A DNA stretch of 34,407 bases from a virus: positions 1 to 34,407 of IMG/VR virus record IMGVR_UViG_3300020439_000034; one strand, given 5' to 3'. Both the position numbers and the translations under genes were made by a program. Shown piece by piece: positions 18,802-26,650 of the stretch (the stretch's first letter is position 1; each line of letters starts with the position of its first letter). The notes beneath the pieces are model-generated. The model saw only the letters and a list, made by a program, of their open reading frames with translations, searched no databases and was not told where the DNA came from.

Positions 18802-19772
18802 TGGCAGTCGATAAGTTATTTGGAAACATAATTGTAAAAGCTGTAGGTGAAAGAAGATTACCTATGCGTAGATTTACTGGTGGTGGTGGACAAGTACCTC
18901 GTTATATGAATGTCCCTCGAAATGTAAACGAAATATCTAAACTCAGAAGTTCTCTTTATACATTTTCTGTTGCTGCTGGTGACATTACTTCTTTAGTGCC
19001 AGGCAAGTTTTTACCAAATGTTCGTAATAATTCACTTTCTTTAGCAAGAGCACTTGGAGATATAAACGCTATCAATAAAACTGTAATGAAATTAAGTGGA
19101 GCTCAAACTGGTGGAGCAGTAGGAGAAAGGTTTGCAAGAAGGCTTACTGGTAGAGCTGCTGGTTCTGTTGTTAGAACAATACCAGGCGATAACCCAGCTT
19201 CACGTTTACTTCGTTCAAGAATGGGTGCTGAATTTCAAAAGCAACAAAATAAATTGTTCAGACAAGGAAGTAAAGCGGTCCAAGTTAAGGGAAGAGGTAA
19301 AATTAATGCCCCTATAGCTAATCAATATATGCAATCAAGATATGATGACTTTCTTTTTAAATTTGCAAAAGACTTTATGACATCTGTACAAAAGTACACA
19401 CCAATTGATACTGGAGCATTAATTCGTTCTATCCAAGTAAGTAATAGAAGTATTTCTGGTAATGAAAACGAAGTTGCAGTCACAATGGGTGATAATAATG
19501 AAGTTTATTATGCACCAGCCGTTGAGTACGGTCGTGGTGCTGGTTATCAACCTGTAGTCGGAGGATTAGATGCTAAAGTTGCGCCTCCTCCACAAGGTGG
19601 TTCTCGTTTACAAAACTATAAAGGTTTTCAGCCTGCAAGAGCTCCAATGCGTAAAGGTGCTATTGCTGTAACTGCTAAATATAGAGGAATATTAAAAGAA
19701 ACAAGTGGTGGTGTCGACGCATCAAGGATACCTTCATTTTTAAGAAGTAGTATCAAAGGAGTATTCGGATAA
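18801..19772 (+). CDS. HK97 gp10-like neck/tail completion protein
   Basis: 323 residues. The C-terminal half fits the gp10 family: F-M-T-S-V-Q-K-Y-T-P-I-D-T-G-A-L-I-R-S-I (residues about 192-211), then Y-Y-A-P-A-V-E-Y-G-R-G (about 235-245) and F-Q-P-A-R-A-P-M-R-K-G-A (about 274-285). Family members are usually 120-180 residues, so the first 170 or so, basic and Gly/Arg-rich (R-F-T-G-G-G-G-Q-V-P-R), are an extra N-terminal domain of unknown role. It is overlapped at both ends by neighbours (TAATG). It likely sits at the head-tail interface. Confidence 0.8.
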   Translation: MAVDKLFGNIIVKAVGERRLPMRRFTGGGGQVPRYMNVPRNVNEISKLRSSLYTFSVAAGDITSLVPGKFLPNVRNNSLSLARALGDINAINKTVMKLSGAQTGGAVGERFARRLTGRAAGSVVRTIPGDNPASRLLRSRMGAEFQKQQNKLFRQGSKAVQVKGRGKINAPIANQYMQSRYDDFLFKFAKDFMTSVQKYTPIDTGALIRSIQVSNRSISGNENEVAVTMGDNNEVYYAPAVEYGRGAGYQPVVGGLDAKVAPPPQGGSRLQNYKGFQPARAPMRKGAIAVTAKYRGILKETSGGVDASRIPSFLRSSIKGVFG

Positions 19773-20224
19773 TGCCAAACACATTACCAGACGCAGAAAT
19801 ATTAGCCAGAACTTGGGCCTTAAGTAAAACAAGTATCACTAACTTAGTTAGCACAAGAGTTGCTACTAGATTACCTCAAGATGGTGATATGCCATTCTTA
19901 GTTATAACTAGATTAGGTGGAACACCTTTGTCTGGTGAAGCTTTAATTGACGAAGCCTTGTTACAACTAGATTGTTATGCAGGTAAATATGCTACAAACA
20001 GCACAAAAGGACAGCCAGATTATGGCTCAGCTTATGATTTAGCCTCAGCTGTTTACACAGAAGCTTTTGACCAATCTCCCATAATTTTAACTTCAGATGG
20101 TGGAGTTACTGGAAAAATAAGTGGATTTACAATTACAAACGGGCCACAAAGGGTCGACGAGCCAACGCTCGGATTAGCACGCTATACTATAGATATAGTA
20201 ATGATTTACGGAGCAAAAGAATGA
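19772..20224 (+). CDS. Tail terminator protein
   Basis: 150 residues. M-P-F-L-V-I-T-R-L-G-G, L-Q-L-D-C-Y-A-G, a helix with Y-D-L-A-S-A-V-Y, and R-Y-T-I-D-I-V-M-I-Y at the end are the layout of tail terminators/tail completion proteins (lambda gpU and HK97 gp10-neighbour type). These cap the tail tube and bind the head. Position directly before the tail tube gene supports this. The last bases overlap the next ATG. Confidence 0.75.
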   Translation: MPNTLPDAEILARTWALSKTSITNLVSTRVATRLPQDGDMPFLVITRLGGTPLSGEALIDEALLQLDCYAGKYATNSTKGQPDYGSAYDLASAVYTEAFDQSPIILTSDGGVTGKISGFTITNGPQRVDEPTLGLARYTIDIVMIYGAKE

Positions 20225-20505
20225 AGAACGTAAAATTAAATCCTGTGCTGAAAAGCCTAGATTTAGCGAGAGACGAAAAGCTCGACGTTTTCTTTTCCCA
20301 TACTGATTGGGTGGAAGTCAACGAAGAAGAGTGGAAGCGACTCAAGCAAATGACGCATAAGTTAGGTGAAATGAAAGTTTCTCTACTTATTGCAGATGGT
20401 GAGGACTGGGGCGAATTCAAAGAAGTTATTTCTGAAAAAGAAGAACTTGTTGAAGAAGCCGAGGAAGTTTTTTGGGAAGAAGACGAAGTAGCAGAAGAAG
20501 AGTGA
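20221..20505 (+). CDS. Small acidic hypothetical protein, 94 aa
   Basis: 94 residues; starts ATGA over the previous stop. N-terminal part has V-F-F-S-H-T-D-W-V-E-V and a helix with W-K-R-L-K-Q-M-T. The last 30 residues are nearly all Glu (E-E-A-E-E-V-F-W-E-E-D-E). Located between tail terminator and tail tube, it may be a tail assembly helper or minor protein. Family not recognised. Confidence 0.65.
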   Translation: MKNVKLNPVLKSLDLARDEKLDVFFSHTDWVEVNEEEWKRLKQMTHKLGEMKVSLLIADGEDWGEFKEVISEKEELVEEAEEVFWEEDEVAEEE

Positions 20506-20538
20506 CAAGCTCTTCCGTTTTAAAAGTAGGAGACAAGA

Positions 20539-21120
20539 ATGGCTAAAAGTATTAGCGAGGTAATGTTAGGAACAGGTGAACTGTACATAGCTGCAGAAGC
20601 AACTGCATTCCCAACAGACCCAACAACCACACCATCAAGTTCTGATTGGACAGACATTGGTTACTCAGAAAGCGGTTGGACTCTTGACTATGACAAAACT
20701 TTCGAAGATGTTATGGTTGCAGAAGAGATTGACCCAGTTTTCACAATCAAAACTGCCCAAGAAATTAGAATTTCTGGTGAACTAGCTCAAGTTTCTTTAG
20801 CAAACCTAAAAGAAGCTATGGGTGGTGGAACAATTACAACTGGTTCACCTTCAACTGGATTCTCAGAGTTAAAACCACCTGCAACAGATGCTTTCTTAGA
20901 GAAATCATTGTTGTTAAGAGTGGACGCTCCAGATTCAACATTAGGTGGAACTCTTAAGAAGAGAGACGTATTAGTTCCTAGAGCAGTAAATGTCGGAGCT
21001 TTCTCAATGACTCACGCAAAAGCACCTCAAAAAGTGTTAGTAGCTGTTGAGTATAAAGTGTTAAAGCCAGGCAGCGGTGCTCAATTTGCGGAATTATTTA
21101 GAATAGTCGACGAAGTATAG
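20539..21120 (+). CDS. Major tail (tube) protein
   Basis: 193 residues; GGAG lies seven bases before the ATG. L-G-T-G-E-L-Y-I-A, W-T-D-I-G-Y-S-E-S-G-W-T-L-D-Y and Q-E-I-R-I-S-G-E-L-A are typical of siphovirus tube proteins. The C-terminus K-V-L-V-A-V-E-Y-K-V-L has the expected beta pattern. Size and position just before the frameshifted chaperone pair confirm the assignment. It polymerises as the tube around the tape measure. Confidence 0.85.
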   Translation: MAKSISEVMLGTGELYIAAEATAFPTDPTTTPSSSDWTDIGYSESGWTLDYDKTFEDVMVAEEIDPVFTIKTAQEIRISGELAQVSLANLKEAMGGGTITTGSPSTGFSELKPPATDAFLEKSLLLRVDAPDSTLGGTLKKRDVLVPRAVNVGAFSMTHAKAPQKVLVAVEYKVLKPGSGAQFAELFRIVDEV

Positions 21121-21141
21121 TCGATAGAGTAGGAGGGCAGA

Positions 21142-21474
21142 ATGCCAAAATTTGATTTTGACGAGGCCGTCAAAGAGAATGAGAATGAGCCTTTGCAGAT
21201 TGTGCTGAATGGTAGAGAGTATGTTCTACCTCCACAATTACCTGCAAAGGTGGTTCTCACACAAATTGCATTAATGGATGAGACTGGGGGTCTTGCAAAC
21301 AATGACATCCCAACTTGGCTAGGTGCATTAGTAGGTGAAGAGAACCTAAAACAAATGCTGGATGATGGAGCAACTTGGGAACAGTTAGAGGCTGTCACAA
21401 TGAAGCTTCTAAAGTTTTACAAGATTATTCCAGAAGAAGAAATAGAGACGGGACTAGAAGACGCCCCAAAATAA
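21142..21474 (+). CDS. Tail assembly chaperone (G-type)
   Basis: 110 residues; AGGAGG precedes the ATG. Acidic protein with Q-I-V-L-N-G-R-E-Y-V-L-P, L-P-A-K-V-V-L-T-Q-I-A-L and a helix K-L-L-K-F-Y-K-I-I-P. By position and the overlapping -1 frame it is the G-type chaperone that helps to build the tail on the tape measure. It ends A-P-K-stop within a slippery heptamer (21465-21471), so part of the product is extended into the next frame. Confidence 0.9.
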   Translation: MPKFDFDEAVKENENEPLQIVLNGREYVLPPQLPAKVVLTQIALMDETGGLANNDIPTWLGALVGEENLKQMLDDGATWEQLEAVTMKLLKFYKIIPEEEIETGLEDAPK

Positions 21475-21509
21475 CACTGTCCCTCAATGATTTAGTGGAT
21501 AGTTGGGGG
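21465..21509 (+). promoter_or_regulatory. Programmed -1 frameshift site
   Basis: C-CCA-AAA (21465-21471) is a canonical X-XXY-YYZ slippery heptamer in the frame of the first chaperone, directly before its TAA. Nine bases later CCCTCAA (21481-21487) can pair with TTGGGGG (21503-21509), one G-U, a plausible stimulating hairpin. The new frame runs to 21755. Confidence 0.9.
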
Positions 21510-21755
21510 GCGATAGAGTCTGACTTTCAAAGATTCTATAAAGTAGACAATCCACTCGAAATTTCTTGGCGTAGATTCAACATTCTTTTATTCAATCTCA
21601 TATCTCAAGAATCAGCTTTTTTTGCACCTTTCTTAGCAGAAGCTAGAGAAGAAGCAGAAATGGAAGCTGAGTGGGAAAAGAAGAAACGTGGTGATAGAGC
21701 TGATATCCCTAGAGATTCAGTATCACTAGACGAAGCTTTAGGCGAAATATTTTAA
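21471..21755 (+). CDS. Frameshift extension of tail chaperone (GT-type)
   Basis: After a -1 shift at 21471 the ribosome reads I-T-L-S-L-N-D-L for 94 further residues, giving a 204-residue fusion with the upstream 110. The region has F-Q-R-F-Y-K-V-D-N-P-L, S-W-R-R-F-N-I-L-L-F-N-L-I, a Glu-rich helix and a C-terminal S-L-D-E-A-L-G-E-I-F, as in T-domains of lambda-type GT chaperones. These bind the tail tube protein while the G part holds the tape measure. No Shine-Dalgarno-supported start lies in this frame. The tape measure gene follows after nine bases. Confidence 0.9.
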   Translation: MTLSLNDLVDSWGAIESDFQRFYKVDNPLEISWRRFNILLFNLISQESAFFAPFLAEAREEAEMEAEWEKKKRGDRADIPRDSVSLDEALGEIF

Positions 21756-21764
21756 AGGAAAGAA

Positions 21765-24700
21765 TTGGAAAATAACGCAAGCGTAATCGGTAGGCTGGCC
21801 TTTCTGGCCAACATTGTAGGCGACGGAGCCGTTCAAGGTATTCAACAAATGGCCAGAGGCACTGGTGCTGCAATGACAAAATTAGCATCTGCAGTTCCAG
21901 CTGCAGCATTTGCTGTATCAGCCTCATCTTTAGCAGCAGTAGGTGCTGCTCTAGTAGGTGGTGTAAAAGCAGCTGCAGATTTTGAAGAATCTTTTGCTTT
22001 AGTTAGAAAAGTTCTTGCTAGAGCTAGTGAAGAAGAACTAGGTGCAATTCGTGATTCTATATTAGAATTATCTACAGAAATACCAGTTGCTGCTGGTCAA
22101 TTAGCTACTTTAGGTTCTATTGCTGGTCAGTTAGGTGTTGAAGTACAAAACATTCCACAATTTATAGACACAGTTGCTAAGTTAGGTGTAGCAACAAATA
22201 TGACAGCAGAACAAGCTGCTTTCTCAGTTGCAAGGCTTGCAAACGTAACAGGAATTGGAGCTGAGAATGCAGACCAATTAGCAAACGTATTAGTTAGACT
22301 AGGTAACAATACTGCAGCTACAGAGTCTGAAATAACTTTACTTGCAACACGATTTGGTGCTGTTGGTAAGATTGCTGGATTAACAGCAGATGAAACACTT
22401 GCTTTCTCAGCATCAGTTAGAGCAACTGGTACTGAGGCCCAAGCTGGTGCTACTGCTTTACAGAAATTCTTTTTGGCCTTACAACAGGCTGCATCACAAG
22501 GTGGTGCAAAACTAGATGCCTTTGCTTCTGCAGTAGGTATGTCTGGTGATGAGTTTAGAAAACTTGCACAAGAAGATATATCTGAAGCAGCTGTCCAATT
22601 CGTAGAAGGATTAGACAGAATAGGTGCATCTGGTGGAGATGTTACAAGAGTATTACAAGACGTAGGATTAGGTTCAGTTCGTGTATCTAAGGTTATGCTT
22701 TCTTTATCTTCTGATACAGAAGAATTAAGAAGCAATTTATTTTTAGCTAATGATGAAATGGAAAGACAATCTGCGTTAAATAACGAAGCTGAAAAAAGAT
22801 TCGGAACACTAGTACAACAGATTCAAAGATTTAGAAATGTTATAAGAGTAGTAATGATTGACATAGGTGAAGGCCTTGTTCCAGTTATTGCAAATTTTGT
22901 AGGTAACTTAGCAGATGCTATTGCTGGTGTAAGAGAACTTAGTGATGTTTTTAATACTGATAGTTTTGTAAACGCTGCAAAATCTTTGGGACTAATTACT
23001 GCAGCTTTAGCTGCAATGAGATTAACAGCAGTTAAATCAGCTGTTGATACTGTTGCTTTATCATTTATGTTTATGTCTGAAGGTTCATTTATGGCAGCTG
23101 GCGGAGTAAAAGCATTAACCGTAGCTTTTAAACCTTTCCTTATTGCTGGTGCTATTGGTTTAGCAATAACAGGAATTGTAAAACTATTTTCAAATATGGC
23201 TATGGAAATTGCTATAGCTAAAAGAAATTTAGAAGATTTTGAAAAAGTTATGGAAAATATATCAATGAATAAAGATGATATTGATATTTCTGATGAATTG
23301 GCAGAAGGACTTTTTGATAACTTAGAAGAAGAGACTCAAGAAGCTTTTAAATCTGCTTTTGGAAGAAATACCACAGAAGTATTAAAAGAAATATTAGGAA
23401 ATACAAGTAGAGAAGTTTTAAGTTCTGTACAAGGAGTAATAGGTGGGGTGGTACAAACTGTTATTGGTAGCACAAATAAACTAACTACAAATGAACAAGC
23501 CGAACAAATGTTAGAAAATCAACTATCAATATCTAAAGAAAATTTAAAAGTTATTGAAGAAGAATTTGGAAAAGAATCAGAAATATTTAAACTTTCAAAC
23601 AAAGTAGTGAGTGTTTTAGAAAAAAGAGTATCTTTGGGAGGAAAACTTACCACTGCTGAATCAACATCATTAGTAAATATTACAAGGCAAATTGATGCTT
23701 ATGAAGACATTTTAAAATTACAACACGAAAGTTTAGATATTAAATATGAAGAACTAGAAGCTTTAGTTACAGAACAACTAGAACAAGATGGAAGAAGATT
23801 TAGAAGGGCAGAAATACTTGATACAGATGAAAAAATTCTTGCTCTAGCAATACAATTAGCTCCTAGAAATAAAGAAATAGCAGACCTCATTGGTTTTCAA
23901 GCAGAAAGCAGCGAAGAAGTAGCTGAAAATATGACAGTCTTTGGAAATGTACTACAAAAAGCTACAGACTTTGCTGCAGAGTTAAATAAACAATTAGCCC
24001 CACTAGAGGCTTTACAAGATTTAGAAGATGCTCAAGATACTTTATCCGATGCTAAAAAAGACATTGTAGATTTAGGAAAAGAAGAAGTTGAAGTTCAAGA
24101 AGAGCTTGCTGCTATAGAACGTGAACTATCTGACTTAATGGAAGACAATAAGTTTTTAGCTGATGACCTTTTAGCAATTAAAGAAGAAGAATTAGAACTT
24201 GCTGAAATGATAGCAATGGCTAATGGAGATATAGAACTATCTTATCAAGAACAACTAAAACTTTTAAAACTTCAGAGAGAAAGAGAAATACTTGTTAAGG
24301 CTGCGTCTCAAGGAACATTAAGTAATGCTGAAGTCCAAATAGGAGCAATAGATGAACAGATTGCTGCTATTGAAACTAGAGGTGTTACTGAGGAAGATGT
24401 TTTAAAACAAACTCAAAAAGTTCAAGATGCTAAGGACCAAGCAAAAATTAATGCCCAAGACAGAATCAACCAATTGATGGACGAAGCAATAGAAAAAGGT
24501 GACCGTTTAGTTGAGATTGATGATGAGATAGAAGATGCTAAAAGAGAAGTAGAACGAGCTCAAATAGATGTAATGAAGGCTACTAATAATTCTATAATTG
24601 CATTTGCAAAACTAGGTGATGAATCAGTTGAAGATGTTTTAAGACTTGGCAGAGAACTTGGATATCCAGAAGAACAGTTACAAAAAATTGTCGGTCATAT

Positions 24701-25076
24701 TAGAACAGCTAAATTAGAACTTGGAACAATGCCATCATTTACTACATCTTTTGATGGTGGTATGTCATCTGAAGACGCTGCCGCTCTACAAGGTTCTTTT
24801 GGAAACAATGCAGTTCCAAGACAAGGTGGAGGTATGGTAAGACTTGGACAAACAGGTCTTGTTGGTGAAGCAGGTATGGAACTTATAAAGCCAATGCCTC
24901 ACGGAGTTATGGTTACACCAATACAAGGTGGTGGAGGTCAAGCCATAAATCAGTATGTAAGTCTTAATGTTACAGGTCTTCCTACTGACCCAATTGCTGC
25001 TAGAAAAATTGCACAGAACATTCAAAGAGAACTTAACAAACTTAAGGGAGATGGAAGGAGCGGAATAGTACGATGA
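21765..25076 (+). CDS. Tail tape measure protein
   Basis: 1103 residues from TTG, four bases after AAGGAAAG. It fixes tail length and helps DNA entry. Residues about 72-260 are the TP901-type tape-measure domain (F-E-E-S-F-A-L-V-R-K-V, L-S-T-E-I-P-V-A, I-A-G-Q-L-G-V, M-T-A-E-Q-A-A-F). Hydrophobic segments are at about 30-55, 405-430 and 455-475. Residues about 745-950 are long coiled coil, rich in Glu, Gln and Lys. The C-terminus is Gly-rich (G-G-G-M-V-R-L-G-Q-T-G-L-V-G-E-A-G-M-E), a common end in the family. No lysozyme domain is visible. At roughly 0.15 nm per residue the tail would be near 165 nm. Its TGA overlaps the next ATG. Confidence 0.95.
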   Translation: MENNASVIGRLAFLANIVGDGAVQGIQQMARGTGAAMTKLASAVPAAAFAVSASSLAAVGAALVGGVKAAADFEESFALVRKVLARASEEELGAIRDSILELSTEIPVAAGQLATLGSIAGQLGVEVQNIPQFIDTVAKLGVATNMTAEQAAFSVARLANVTGIGAENADQLANVLVRLGNNTAATESEITLLATRFGAVGKIAGLTADETLAFSASVRATGTEAQAGATALQKFFLALQQAASQGGAKLDAFASAVGMSGDEFRKLAQEDISEAAVQFVEGLDRIGASGGDVTRVLQDVGLGSVRVSKVMLSLSSDTEELRSNLFLANDEMERQSALNNEAEKRFGTLVQQIQRFRNVIRVVMIDIGEGLVPVIANFVGNLADAIAGVRELSDVFNTDSFVNAAKSLGLITAALAAMRLTAVKSAVDTVALSFMFMSEGSFMAAGGVKALTVAFKPFLIAGAIGLAITGIVKLFSNMAMEIAIAKRNLEDFEKVMENISMNKDDIDISDELAEGLFDNLEEETQEAFKSAFGRNTTEVLKEILGNTSREVLSSVQGVIGGVVQTVIGSTNKLTTNEQAEQMLENQLSISKENLKVIEEEFGKESEIFKLSNKVVSVLEKRVSLGGKLTTAESTSLVNITRQIDAYEDILKLQHESLDIKYEELEALVTEQLEQDGRRFRRAEILDTDEKILALAIQLAPRNKEIADLIGFQAESSEEVAENMTVFGNVLQKATDFAAELNKQLAPLEALQDLEDAQDTLSDAKKDIVDLGKEEVEVQEELAAIERELSDLMEDNKFLADDLLAIKEEELELAEMIAMANGDIELSYQEQLKLLKLQREREILVKAASQGTLSNAEVQIGAIDEQIAAIETRGVTEEDVLKQTQKVQDAKDQAKINAQDRINQLMDEAIEKGDRLVEIDDEIEDAKREVERAQIDVMKATNNSIIAFAKLGDESVEDVLRLGRELGYPEEQLQKIVGHIRTAKLELGTMPSFTTSFDGGMSSEDAAALQGSFGNNAVPRQGGGMVRLGQTGLVGEAGMELIKPMPHGVMVTPIQGGGGQAINQYVSLNVTGLPTDPIAARKIAQNIQRELNKLKGDGRSGIVR

Positions 25077-25213
25077 ACACTCGAAAATTGAAAAGGTATA
25101 TTGTTGCTAAAATAAGAGAAGGAGAAGATATGCATCAGCTTATCGCACCTCTTTCACCCAAACTTAAATTAGCTGTTATGGAATATGTAGAAAAAAAAGA
25201 TGGTGTTAAATAA
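25073..25213 (+). CDS. Small basic protein, 46 aa
   Basis: 46 residues overlapping the tape measure stop as ATGA. Begins M-N-T-R-K-L-K-R-Y-I-V-A-K-I-R-E-G and continues with a helix (L-K-L-A-V-M-E-Y-V-E-K-K). The K/R-rich helix and position suggest a small tail-assembly or regulatory protein. The TAA overlaps the ATG of the next small gene. Confidence 0.55.
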   Translation: MNTRKLKRYIVAKIREGEDMHQLIAPLSPKLKLAVMEYVEKKDGVK

Positions 25214-25293
25214 TGATTTATTCACACGCTAACTTTCACATTCACAAAGCAACTCACGATAACGAATGGGTTGAGTGGGAAGAAGAAGAATGA
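25213..25293 (+). CDS. Possible 26-aa His/Glu-rich peptide
   Basis: M-I-Y-S-H-A-N-F-H-I-H-K-A-T-H then an acidic end (E-W-E-E-E-E). It is joined by TAATG at the start and by ATGA at the end, so ribosomes would pass through it. Four His in the first half could bind metal. Its existence as a stable product is uncertain. Confidence 0.35.
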   Translation: MIYSHANFHIHKATHDNEWVEWEEEE

Positions 25294-25412
25294 TAGATAA
25301 TAAAGATAAAAGTATTTTGAAAGCTTGTGAGTCAGATTTTGCTTGTGGTAATTATTTCTATCACAGTAAATACAGATATTGCGAAGTATGTAGAGCAAAG
25401 GATATGTGCTAA
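25290..25412 (+). CDS. Zinc-finger-like microprotein, 40 aa
   Basis: 40 residues with five Cys: K-A-C-E-S-D-F-A-C-G-N-Y-F-Y-H then Y-C-E-V-C-R and a final Cys. The Cys-x5-Cys and Cys-x2-Cys pairs with His make a zinc site plausible. Its TAA overlaps the ATG of the distal tail gene. It resembles in size and composition the minus-strand microproteins at 14482-15094. Confidence 0.5.
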   Translation: MIDNKDKSILKACESDFACGNYFYHSKYRYCEVCRAKDMC

Positions 25413-26650
25413 TGGCCAACACAATAACAATAGGAAGAATAAGTTTTACTTCTCCAAGAGCTTTAGCTGAAAGCTCTATGCCAGCTGATGGTAAAAACTC
25501 TTTAGAAAGAAATGTTGCAATTAACGGAATACTTCACGCAACAACAATTGCAGAAGCAAAGTACTTAAGAGATGAACTCATATCTATGTCTAACTCTAAT
25601 CTTATTGTTCCTTTTACTTATGAAGGTGACACAACATTTGAAGGTTATTGTCAATTAGATTCTGCAGATATAAATACAGCTCAACTTTTTGGGAAAGGTT
25701 TATTTAGATATTCTTTAAATATGCTGATAAAAGGTAGAGCAGGAGAAACAAGTTTTGAATCAAATATGACTGGAAGTATGCTTACAAATGCACATTCATA
25801 TTCAGCAACTAACGGCCCAATTCACTTTTTACCAGTAAATGCATACAATTATTCTCACTCAGAAGCCCCTACATCACACGTCAGAGCAACTTCTGGCGGT
25901 AATGTTTATGGTTTCTATGATACAAACTTAAGAAATGCAAATGCAAAATGGTTAGTAAATCCATCAGAATATTACAAAGGTGCAGGAAAAATCACTATAG
26001 ACTCTCGTGTCAGAACTGGTTACCTTACCCAAAACAATCCACAATCGGTTGTGTTGGATAATGGAATCATTGAAATAACTTCGGGTGCAGTCACAGACCA
26101 ATCAAGATTTACATTAAAGTTTTATGACAATGGTGAATTTGTATCACAAAGAGAAATATCAATATCAAGTGGTAGTAGTTTTACAGAATGGAATGTTTGG
26201 AAGTCAGTACAGATATTAAGAAATGATGCAGAAGAAGCTTCAGTAAGATTTGAAACATATTCTGAAACTGCTGGAGATGGTAAGTTAACAGTTGATGTAT
26301 CTGTAAGAAGAGGAATGCATCACGCATCATTTGTTGCAACACAAAGCGCTACAAGCACTAGAGCAGCAGCATCCAGAATAAATGCAAAGTTAGTTACAGC
26401 AAATACTGTCACTGCAGGCACTTATGACATAACTGAAACCACAGTTGATAGTGACGGACAAAAATTCTTTATATATTCTCCTATGGGAGTGACAACAAGT
26501 GCATCTAATAGAAATGTACATATTACATCAGCACAATATAAATTTATGTGTGGCTACGAAATAGGTTCTAACAGTTTAGACACAGGAGCGAGTGTATTTG
26601 ATAATTATATGAACTCCGTGTATGAAAAAGTTCGTTTAGTGAGGAGCTAA
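25412..26650 (+). CDS. Distal tail-like protein
   Basis: 412 residues from the ATG at 25412 (an earlier in-frame GTG lies within the small upstream gene). Residues 1-about 110 fit Dit-like proteins (I-T-I-G-R-I-S-F-T-S-P, L-E-R-N-V-A-I-N-G-I-L, F-T-Y-E-G-D-T-T-F-E-G-Y). The rest is beta-rich with S-T, G and N runs and could be a carbohydrate-binding or jelly-roll region. It follows the tape measure and precedes the tip protein, the usual place of the distal tail protein that joins tube to tip. No enzyme motif is seen. Confidence 0.65.
   Translation: MANTITIGRISFTSPRALAESSMPADGKNSLERNVAINGILHATTIAEAKYLRDELISMSNSNLIVPFTYEGDTTFEGYCQLDSADINTAQLFGKGLFRYSLNMLIKGRAGETSFESNMTGSMLTNAHSYSATNGPIHFLPVNAYNYSHSEAPTSHVRATSGGNVYGFYDTNLRNANAKWLVNPSEYYKGAGKITIDSRVRTGYLTQNNPQSVVLDNGIIEITSGAVTDQSRFTLKFYDNGEFVSQREISISSGSSFTEWNVWKSVQILRNDAEEASVRFETYSETAGDGKLTVDVSVRRGMHHASFVATQSATSTRAAASRINAKLVTANTVTAGTYDITETTVDSDGQKFFIYSPMGVTTSASNRNVHITSAQYKFMCGYEIGSNSLDTGASVFDNYMNSVYEKVRLVRS

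Noticed and set aside
22127-22735. A 202-residue minus-strand frame inside the tape measure gene, the longest antisense frame.
   Set aside because: It mirrors Ala/Ser-rich codons of the opposite strand, has no ribosome site and no neighbours on that strand; a shadow frame.
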